DNA of 64,000 nt, taken from Voacanga thouarsii (taxonomy: Eukaryota > Streptophyta > Magnoliopsida > Gentianales > Apocynaceae). Of the stretch, positions 55,872-64,000 are shown one piece after another. The position numbers and the translations under genes were made by a program. Each line of letters starts with the position of its first letter. Position 1 is the stretch's first letter. The notes under the pieces were generated by a model that was not told the DNA's origin, searched no databases, and worked only from the letters and a program-made list of their open reading frames with translations. The stretch is from contig JANUWF010001491.1 of the NCBI GenBank assembly GCA_026120185.1, positions 3,906,001 through 3,970,000 on the forward strand. Direction: 5' to 3'.

Positions 55872-56430
55872 CTAAAACAAGGGTACTTGACACTTCCTTC
55901 CATAGAGAGCCTTATATAGAGCCATACAAATAGATAACTGATAACAGTTGTTACAAGCCAGCTTCGCATAGGGTATGCAATCAATCCACTTATCTCCAAA
56001 GTCCAAAACACACACCCTCAGCATGTCCTCCAAAATCTGAATAACCCTCTCAGATTGTCCATCAGTCTGAGGATGTCCTATCATACTAAACTTCAATGTT
56101 GAACCCATAGTCTCTTGAAATTTATTCCAAAATCTCAAAGTGAACCTAAGATCTCGATCAGATATAACACTTGATGGTACGTCGTGAAGTCTTACAATTT
56201 CTCATATATAGATTTGAGTCAATTTCTCCATTGAGTCCCTCATGTTCACCGGTATAAATTGTGCAGACTTGGTCAATCGATCTACGACCACCCAAATAGC
56301 ATCTTTCTATGTCTTTGCCATTGGTGATCCTGTGATGAACTTCATGGTTACCTCCTCCCATTTCTATCCAAGGATAGGTAAGGATTGTAGCAATCTCATA
56401 GATTTCTTGTGTTCGACTCCTACTGTGGTT
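55872..56430 (-). pseudogene. Integrase core of G
   Basis: One frame gives EHKKSMRLLQSLPI, VTMKFITGSP (first Asp replaced: relatives have MDFITG), [39 protein letters not shown] (second Asp), and FSMIGHPQTDGQSERVIQIL (Glu), LDFGDKWIDCIPYAKLACNN. Stops lie near 56270, 56375 and 55870. It matches gypsy integrases throughout and is inactive. Confidence 0.9.
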
Positions 56431-56931
56431 GTGTCATTGATATATTTTTTATTTTATTAAATTTCCCCTTGTATTTAGAACAAAAGTTTTTTTTGTTTTA
56501 GCATTATATTACTAATTTTATTAATTTTCCTCTTTTATTTTGAATATGTATTTAGAATAATTTTTTTTCGTTTTATCATTATATTTCTAATTTTATTAAT
56601 TTTCCTCTTTTATTTAGAATAAAAGTTTTTCCAATTTACTTTTCTTGGTTAGTAACTTTTTTCCTTTTTTTTTTCAATTTTTAGTAATGGATGGGGTAAA
56701 TTTGCAATAATAAAAACTAGGGATTGTCGTAGTATCATTAACAAATACTTTGAGGCTTACCATGGCATCATTTAGACCCTTTATGGTTTTAAAAATACCT
56801 CTTCTTAATGTGTGACACTTAAAAAATAAAATATTGAATACAATAGTTGATTCTCAAATTTTTCCTTCCTAACTTTATAGTTTTACTATTTAAAATAATA
56901 GTATTTTTTATCTAAATAATTTATTTCAAGA

Positions 56932-56968
<37 letters not shown>

Positions 56969-57078
56969 AGTGTTAATGGATATATAAAAAAGACGTTATC
57001 ATGATAAATTTTATTTTATCATTTTTGAAAACAATTCTTACTACAATTAAATATTTTCAAAAATATTATACATTCATA
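56431..57078. other. AT-rich insertion in G integrase with (CA)n
   Basis: Between TCQK (zinc region) and the next integrase block about 650 bp of AT-rich sequence intervene. It has repeated TTTATTTAGAATAA-type words and a (CA) microsatellite at 56934-56966. Possible target copies ctact/atact flank it, not perfect. Nature unknown. Confidence 0.55.
56934..56966 (+). repeat. (CA)n microsatellite
   Basis: About 16 uninterrupted CA units. Confidence 0.95.
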
Positions 57079-57562
57079 CTTTTTGACAAGTCAGGCAAGT
57101 CTTCACAAACTTCACCACATTCTTCTTCATCCCAGACGTCCAATATGCCTTTTTCAAATCTTGATACATTTTTACCTTCCCTGGGTGTATAGCATATTTA
57201 CTTCGGTGTGCCTCTTCTAATATTCTCTTCGTTAACTCATAGTCCTTGTGGTACATATAACCGATTACGAATATACAACACACCTTCATCATCTAATTGA
57301 AAGTCTTTTTCTCCTCATTTAACCTCCTTATCTTTAAAAACCTGGAATTCAGTGCTGTTTTTTTTAGCTTTAATAATTTTCTACTTCAATTCTGGTACTA
57401 ATCTCAAGTTGCTTATACAGATTTTCTCCCCTAGAATTTTTGTTTCCCGTTCCAATAACTCTTGTACTACTTGAACTTCCTATATTCTCATTCCCGCCAT
57501 CTTCACCTTTCTACTCAGCACGTCTACCACTACATTAGCCTTTCTCAGATGATAGTTAATAG
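57079..57562 (-). pseudogene. RNase H end and integrase zinc-binding domain of G
   Basis: NYHLRKANVVVDVLSRKVKM closes RNase H (relatives: ALSRK). Then GVLYIRNRLYVPQ-type and RILEEAHRSKYAIHPGKVKM, YWTSGMKKNVVKFVKTCLTC give the H2C2 zinc finger of the gypsy integrase (His, His, Cys, Cys present). Stops and one shift interrupt it. Confidence 0.88.
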
Positions 57563-57567
57563 GACAT

Positions 57568-58686
57568 TGAATGTTCTAGGGAAGCAACAAAATTTGTGGC
57601 TTTAACTCAAGAACAATAATCCTACCAAACTCACACACAAGAACACTAAAATGCTAGGAAATTAATGCTCTTATGATATTATGAATCTAGCCTACTTCAA
57701 AGACACCCTAACACCCTAATCTAACTAGAGATTAGAACACCAAAGATAGGATTTGAAGGCACCTTACTCAATTCTATCAAACACACTAGGCAACCTAGGA
57801 CATAAGAATAGTGAAGAATTTAAGATTATCCCTTAAGGTTTAGAGACAAGATCAAAGGTGGGACTAAACCCTCTGAATGAGTCTTGACGATGATGGGAAT
57901 CACCCAAGAGGACTACCCTCAAGAACTCTCTTTAAAGAGAACAAATGATTTCTCAATTCCAATATCCAAAAGTTGTGTTTACAAGAACTACAATGGCATA
58001 TATATAGATGCATTACCATAAACTAATTAGCAAACTAATTCTAACTATTAAATGGATTTAATACAAGATTTGAGGCCCTATTACATGCCTTAAAATAGGA
58101 TAAAATATAATAAAAGTTGTGAAAATTAAATTACAAATGTAAAAGGTACAAAGAAGAAAAATAGCAAAAACTCAGGATTGCCCCGACTTAGGCCGGTGCC
58201 GGCTCTGGCACACGTGGCCGGCACTGGCTGTATTCTGTCTAAGACAAAATTTTGCCAACTTAGGGACGATGCTGGTTTGAGGCTTAAGGCTAGTGCCAAC
58301 TTTAGTTTAGTCGCCGCCCCGTGTTTTGTTGTATTTTAAACCCTGTTCCTTGGACCTCCATTCCATTTCCCTGTATTTTCTTGATCTTCCAAATGAAATG
58401 TTGGTCGTTTTGAGCTCTTCTTGATACTCCTTCAGCCTTTAATCATTGTTTAAAGGTTGGCTTGATCCTCCACATAGATTGTTGCTTGTGTTGTGTGCCT
58501 TTTGGCCCTTCTTTTACCATCCATCTCTTCACAATCTTTTTGGACCTAGGTTTGTTGAATTTGTTGTCTCGAAAATTTCCTTAAATCCTTTTGAATATTG
58601 TTCTTACACATGGAACCATGAAGTGTGATTTTATCCTTCTTCCCCCTTCTTAGAAATGGCGTTCATGCCTGAATTAATTCCTATCA
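57568..58686 (-). repeat. F-like gypsy solo LTR
   Basis: Minus strand TGATAGGAATTAATTC to AGAACATTCA, 1119 bp, flanked by perfect gacat copies (57563-57567, 58687-58691). The G RNase H frame continues on both sides. Related to F LTRs in its start and in the block around 57840-57960. It contains GCCGGTGCCGGC and GGCCGGCACTGGC at 58190-58235, where F has CACCTGGCACCAGG. Confidence 0.9.
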
Positions 58687-58691
58687 GACAT

Positions 58692-59064
58692 TTGTACTCC
58701 TCCAAATACTCCACCCACTTTAGCTGCCTGAGGTTTAAATCTTTCTATGTGAAGATGTAATTGAAGTTCTTGTGATTGGTGAACACTTCATACTCTGCCT
58801 CGTACAGATAGTGTCTCTATTTTTTCAAGGCAAACACTATACCTACTAACTCTAGATTATGGGTTGGATAGTTGACTTTGTATGGTTTTAGCTCCTTGAA
58901 GTATAGGTTATGACCTTCCTTTCTTACATCAGAACAGCTCCTAATCCCTCATTGGATGCATTAGTATACAAAGTGTAAGGTTTATTCTCTTTAGGCTGAC
59001 TCAACACAGGGGTTGCCATTAGTCATTTTTTGAGTTCTTAAAAAATCTTTTCATACTTCTCACT
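58692..59064 (-). pseudogene. RNase H of G
   Basis: YTLYTNASNEGLGAVLM (catalytic Asp of YTDAS is Asn), then ELVGIVFALKK, RHYLYEAEYEVFTNHKN and LNLRQLKWVEYLEEYKC. Stops at several points. Confidence 0.85.
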
Positions 59065-59880
59065 CTAGGCAAATGGTATGTCCTTTCTCAAAAGTCGGGT
59101 CATCAGAGAGGCCAAGGTAGAGAAATTTTTAATAAACCGGCGGTAGTACCCAGCTAAATCGAGGAAGCTACAAATATCAGTAATGTTTTCTGGCCATTTC
59201 CAATTCGCTATTGCTTCTACCTTTGTGGAGTCTATCTTTATACCATCCTTGGACACCATATGGCCAAAAAATCTTATTGTGTCTAACCAAAACTCACACT
59301 TTCTGAATTTAGCAAAGAGTTTATACTCCCTCAACTTTTCTAGGCCTAGTTTCAAGTGTTCAACATGCTCTTTGGAACTTTTGGAGTAGATAAGAATATT
59401 ATCAATAAATACCACTACAAACTTGTCCAGATATAGCTGGAAAACCCTGTGCATATAGTCCATGAACACAACCGGTGCAGTAATTACTCCAAATAGCATC
59501 ACTATGAACTTATAGTGTCTATATCTTGTATTAAAGGTCGTCTTAGGTGTATCCCCTTTTATCCGTACCTCATAATATCCTTGCCGCAGGTCCAGTTTAG
59601 AATGACAACTAGATCCTTGTAGCTGATTTAACAGTTCATTTATTAAAGGTAATGGATATTTGTTCTTGATCATTAGGTTATTTAAACATTTCTAATCAAT
59701 GTAGAGTCTCAGAGTTCCATCATTCTTCTTCATGAATAGTACTGAGTTCCATCATTCTTCTTCATGAATAGTACTGGTGCTTCTCATGGTGACGTACTTG
59801 GTCTAATGTAACCCTGATTCACCAGTTCCTCCAATTACTCCTTCAACTCATTCAACTCAGTAGGGGCAATCTACTATGGT
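59065..59880 (-). pseudogene. Reverse transcriptase of G
   Basis: The 202-residue frame (59673-59065) holds [40 protein letters not shown] (catalytic Asp replaced by the SKLDLR/ VRIK context retained), [36 protein letters not shown] (active site FIDD has become FIDN), [20 protein letters not shown] and [20 protein letters not shown]. Upstream pieces (YIRPSTSP, APVLFMKKNDGTLRLCIDY) lie to 59880 with stops. A local direct duplication of about 38 bp occurs at 59712-59775. Confidence 0.92.
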
Positions 59881-60189
59881 GTTCTTGATACTGGCTTAGT
59901 TCCCGGTATCAGTTCTATGGTGAACTCAACTTCTCAAGAGGATAGAAGTATAGTGAGCTTAGCAGGGAAAATGTCTCAAAATTCTTTTACTACAGTCGTA
60001 TTCTCCAATGTGCACCAGTCCTTAGGTTTATTTATCATGTAAGCTATGTATCTTGTGTATCCCCGTTTCAACATCTTGTGAGCTTTCATCCCAGCTATCA
60101 GAAATTTTATCTCCTTCACACGTTTCTCATTGAACTCTCACGTATCATATCCTGGTCTAACAAACTGTACCTCAAACCTCTCCTAGTTT
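59881..60189 (-). pseudogene. Protease-RT linker of G
   Basis: ERFEVQFVRPGYDT, a stop, EFNEKRVKEIKFLIAGMKAH, KMLKRGYTRYIAYM, then WCTLENTTVVKEF and VEFTIELIPGTKPVSRTP, matching the segment between protease and RT in plant gypsy elements. Confidence 0.7.
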
Positions 60190-61277
60190 TTCTCCATTCA
60201 AAATACTTTGAATTTGAAAATTAAATCCCATCTTTTGCTCCATCAAACACTTACCTATCTAGAAACCAATCCTATCAAACTAAACCAAAAATTTTGCACT
60301 TAAACAACAAAGAATTTCGGCCACACCATCCAAGATCACTCTCCCACTTCATCTAGCTTTCTCTTCTATTCTCTCAAGAACACACACTACTCACCTTCAA
60401 CCATTTGGTCACTTCTAAACATCCTAAACTACTCTAAAACCTTCTAATTAACTAGAGATAATCATATTCTTTCCTTTGGTACACTTTATAACACCAAAAC
60501 ATCAAAAGTGCACCCTTCATTCGGATCGAACAAGCAATTTTTTTTAGCAAGTCAAGAAGAACACCATAAGGTAAACCAAGTCCAAGCATCCTCTTTCTTT
60601 TCCATTTTTTCTTACTCTCTTCACAATCTCTCTCTCTCTTGGCTGAATTCATTGGGGGCCAACTTAGACTTCTTCAAACCTTGGTCTCCCAAAGGACTCA
60701 TCAAGGTATTCATGGCTCTTCGATTATCAAAGTGATATCTTCAACTAAGATTGATAATCAAACAAGCATTTTGTCCTAAACTCCCTCGTTTATTTTCGAA
60801 CTCAAGATTAATAGGATGATGGCTTATTGATGTAATGGTTGATAGTCTAGTGGTGTTGGGGAAATAAATGCTTATTTAAATATGACATAGAGGATTTTAT
60901 GATGTGTAGATTGAGATTTGTATTAGGACTATTCCATGGAGTATATTTGAGGTTTGGATTTAATATAAGGTTATGATATGTTGTTAGTATATTTGTGAAT
61001 TGGGTTTATATGACACTAGTATGAGATGATATGGTGGATAAGGGGAATTATTGCTATTATTATTTTTGCTAAAGCTTCAATATTGTTGTTCTTGCCATCA
61101 ATTACCATGCAAATATTTATATTGCTAATGACACTATTTTTGCTATGAAAATTATTATTGTTACTCTACTTGTATGATTACAACCTTTAAATATTAATAG
61201 TAATATTATTACTTCTTTTGATATTTAACTCACTATCACTATTTTTATTACTAACATTACTACTAATATTATTATTT

Positions 61278-61332
<55 letters not shown>

Positions 61333-63054
61333 TGGTATTGCTATTTTTAAGTATCATAGATATTATTAATATTACTATTATTATTATTACTAAACATCAT
61401 TATTTTAGAGAGATATTAATAAAATTAATATTATTACTACTATTATTGCTACTAGCCATATTATTTTTATTTAATCACATTATTATTAATAACATAATAA
61501 ATATTATTATTACTATTTTTATTAAACATTATTATTTTTCCTTAAAAAATACATAAATATATACATAATAATATCATTCTTACTTTTTATATTATTTTTT
61601 TTATTATCCTTATAGCAATAGTATTATCTATAAAATTATCCATATTTTTATAAATACCTTAGACAATGTTATTATTTTTTGTTATATTTAATTAATACTT
61701 ATGGCACTTATGTTACTATATTATCAAATTATTTTTATATTAATGTTTAACTTCTAAAATATTTTATTAATTAATTTTAGACTCCTAAATCATTAACATC
61801 ATATTTGTGTGCTCTATTGATTATGTGTATGTAAAGTTGGGAGTTATGGGTATCTATGCAATGTTGTTGGTTAGTTGTGCACAAATAGTGACATATATCT
61901 TGTGTTTACCCCAAACAGGGTTAGGTTACCTTGAGCAAGGCTTGGAGGATTATTTTGTCAAGTGAAATCAAGAGATCAAAGTAAGTCCTTGCATAAAGGT
62001 GTTTGTTGAACAAAAGCACTTCTACAAGTCAAATGCACAGATTACCGTGGAAGATGTACCTTGGGATGCAATTATGGACAAATTATTCTTTTTGCTAAAA
62101 TAAAATAATTTTTAGTCAAGCAAACCATTTTCCAAACAAAACATTAAATTTTTCTTAAACCAATTTTTATCAAAGATTGTTTGAAAACCATAATTACTAC
62201 TTCAAAAAAACACTTTGTTGATTTTACATTTTCCAAGTGGGTAAACATAACGTTGAGTACTCAATAATGATAGGCTACTAGGACTTGTTTTTGAAGGGTT
62301 GGGACAAGTCTCTAAGTAGGTGGCCACCTATGAGGAGTGAACTTTGCCTAGACAAGATGACAATTCTAGTTGGTCAGGCCGGTCTAAGCTAGTAGTACAG
62401 TTTAGGTAGACTGTTTATTTTTGGAGTGGGCAACTAGTAAGTTTGGGTGTAGAGATGGAGGAGTATCTCACCCAATAGGCCGATCACCCACTTATATTGT
62501 GATGCAAGGTTTCACAGTTCGCGGTCATGATGTATGGTTTCATGGCTATGATATGATGCAGAGTTTCATAATCAATTTTATTTGAGTGGTTTATTTCTTT
62601 ACAAGTTGAGCACTTTTATTTACAAATCTTGATAAAACACCACTCAATGTTCAAAGATAAATTTCTGGACTTGCAAACTTTTTGTTGTCACTTATTCAAA
62701 ATTTACATACATGAAATATATTCTTAAACTGTCATGAGCACACATGGGACTTACTGAGAAATGTTTCTCACAACCTTTTTATAGCATGTCTTCAGGTCGA
62801 TCCTGCTTCGAAGGTTGATTTACTTATGTTGCCATGAGTTTGGAAGATTTATTTTGATGTATTTATTTGTCGGAGATATTAGTTACCTTCTTTTTATTTT
62901 GAGACTTGTATTATTATTGTTTTGGGATTGTAATAAGTTTATTATTAAGTTATTTTCTTCTATATTTTCTACTACCTAGTTATAAAGACCCGTTGTCTTA
63001 AGGATGGGGCGACTTCCCTGTCCTTTTTGGGGTACTAGGTAGTAGGATGTTATA
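60190..63054 (+). repeat. T-family gypsy LTR in G protease, 5' end uncertain
   Basis: The 3' part is colinear with 14440-15573 of the solo LTR: CTTGTGTTTACCCCA, GTAAGTTTGGGTGTAGAGATG, AGGAGTATCTCACCCA, and the end GGATGGGGCGACTTCC to GGATGTTATA (CA decayed to TA). No start TG or target copy matching ggtaa (63055-63059) was found on the left, so the LTR seems truncated; the limit lies about 60190-60330. Includes an AAT array and a short tandem repeat at 62501-62574. Frames inside are not genes. Confidence 0.75.
61279..61334 (+). repeat. (AAT)n followed by (ATT)n
   Basis: About 13 AAT units then about 5 ATT units, so it can fold back. It produces an artificial Ile-rich open frame (61218-61556). 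Confidence 0.95.
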
Positions 63055-63282
63055 GGTAAAACTATGAGGTTTGCTTTAAGAATTTCCTTTTCTACCTTAA
63101 TTTCACATTCTGGCATTAGTCTCCCGGCTTCTACCATTCTTCCTAAAAGGGTACTTACAGTAGGGTATAGGGTAATTCATCCACATCCCAACCCAAATGA
63201 CGTGCACAACTTTCATTTAATAGGAATGAGTGGATCTTGGGTCTATAACTACATTAATAGCATAGTCTTGAAATAGAGAGCT
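63055..63282 (-). pseudogene. Protease of G, N-terminal part
   Basis: Minus-strand pieces read VVIDPRSTHSY, then after a shift CARHLGWDVDELPYTV, STLLGRMVEAGRLMPECEIK and LKANLIVLP. In gypsy proteases the active site is D-S-G-S/A-T-H-S; here D-P-R-S-T-H-S, so the Asp remains but the loop is changed. Interrupted on the right by the E-type LTR at 63283. Confidence 0.8.
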
Positions 63283-64000
63283 TGTTAGTGTTGTGCCCTA
63301 GAGGCAATCACTTGTACATTGTATATGACACATTTTATTTTAATAAAAGGCATTATTTATCTTACAGTTTCTTTTTGTTTACTTTAAGTAATATAACTAT
63401 TCGATAAAGTACCTAGTACAACACTGTGTTAAGGAAATCATGATAGAGATCATGATATGAGATTCCTACTATACTGAATGGTGTTAGTACTTAAATAGTC
63501 CTTAGTCATAGTATTAATGAGACAGGACATCATTAATGCGTTAAGACTAGCATGTGTTAGACTTCCTAATTTGATCAGGCGGTGGTTCTTATAACCGTGA
63601 GTATTGAGATACTCAAAGTTAACACATGGATAGTTGTTAATGGAATAAGTTCATTGGATGACCTAGCTTTGAAATAATCATATGGATAATTATTTAGTGT
63701 CAGTGATATAATCTCGAATATAGCAAACGTGCAAGTATCCTTAGACTTGAGATCTCCAAGGTACTTTGTTTGCTGAGCTTTGTACTTTGATTCCAATATC
63801 TGGAGCTCGATCGAGGCCTGCCTATGAGATGGATATTGGATACATTGTGAGGTAAACGAAAGTAGTTGAGAAGGTCAATAAAGGATTTACTACTCCTAAT
63901 AGTAAGGGTGAATATCTCATGGCCACTTGTAGAAATTACTACTCGAGAAGTCTTTGGCCAAGGTGTATGTGTATTGGAAACAGCTTCAATTGATACATAT
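63283..64000 (+). repeat. E-type copia LTR, start only
   Basis: TGTTAGTGTTGTGCCCTAG onward, an inverted copy of the beginning of the E LTRs (40169 leftward). The left flank is gagct (63278-63282). Whether it is a solo LTR or a whole element cannot be seen. Confidence 0.9.

Larger units (their letters stand above)
55256..63282 (-). mobile_element. Interior of chromovirus-type gypsy element G (partial)
   Basis: Right to left: protease, RT, RNase H, integrase, chromodomain remnant, polypurine tract, 3' LTR. Domain order with integrase after RT makes it Ty3/gypsy; the chromodomain and pol wording fit the Tekay/Del group. Gag and the 5' LTR lie beyond 64000. Three insertions break the interior. 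Confidence 0.88.

Noticed and set aside
61218..61556. 112-residue Ile/Leu-rich ORF resembling a membrane protein
   Set aside because: Product of the AAT/ATT microsatellite region.
1..64000. CRISPR array, prokaryotic operon, or novel defence system
   Set aside because: No spaced direct repeats, no bacterial gene layout; all coding relics are plant retrotransposons.

Overview
The window looks like plant nuclear heterochromatin, most likely from an angiosperm with an AT-rich, retrotransposon-filled genome. Every coding remnant I can recognise belongs to plant-type Ty1/copia or Ty3/gypsy LTR retrotransposons. I found no cellular gene, rRNA, complete tRNA gene, bacterial operon or CRISPR array. 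The species cannot be told from the sequence. Nearly all reading frames carry stops or frameshifts, so they are annotated as pseudogenes.

The organising principle is nesting. I name the elements D, B, X, ATH, T, F, E, C, A and G. (1) Bases 1-5501 are D, a minus-strand copia element that lacks RT and RNase H. (2) 5502-6383 is AT-rich sequence holding a fold-back MITE-like element. (3) 6384-8985 plus 23100-23970 is one minus-strand copia element (B); its 5' half must lie beyond base 64000. B was split twice. (4) The first insertion is a gypsy solo LTR (X, 8986-9529 and about 22763-23094). X received a D-type LTR (9530-10472) and an Athila-like non-autonomous gypsy element (ATH, about 10473-22762). 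ATH in turn took a 3.6-kb gypsy solo LTR in its primer-binding site (12017-15573). (5) The second insertion is a minus-strand chromovirus-type gypsy element (G), which starts at 23971 and runs past the window end. Its roughly 4.0-kb 3' LTR is cut into four pieces by F (24714-29002, non-autonomous gypsy), E (29330-40169, copia, minus, itself holding a solo LTR at 33486-35179) and C (41807-53931, copia, plus, holding copia A in its 5' LTR at 41887-47277). (6) 55256-63282 is the pol region of G (chromodomain remnant, integrase, RNase H, RT, protease), interrupted by an AT-rich insert, an F-like solo LTR (57568-58686) and a plus-strand gypsy LTR (about 60190-63054). At 63283 a plus-strand E-type LTR begins and leaves the window.

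The nesting is supported by 5-bp target-site duplications read directly from the sequence: ccgtt, cccta, gttca, attgg, gttct, gattc, gacat, and catac/catat with one mismatch. In each case the host reading frame or LTR resumes on the far side.

The parts do not cooperate as a genetic system. They record successive insertions. The most interesting signals are small: tRNA-like A/B boxes in two gypsy LTRs, a stem-loop with different but self-complementary arms beside two polypurine tracts, a CCGGCGCCGG palindrome recurring in unrelated families, and two gypsy-derived non-autonomous elements that kept gag or protease but lost RT.
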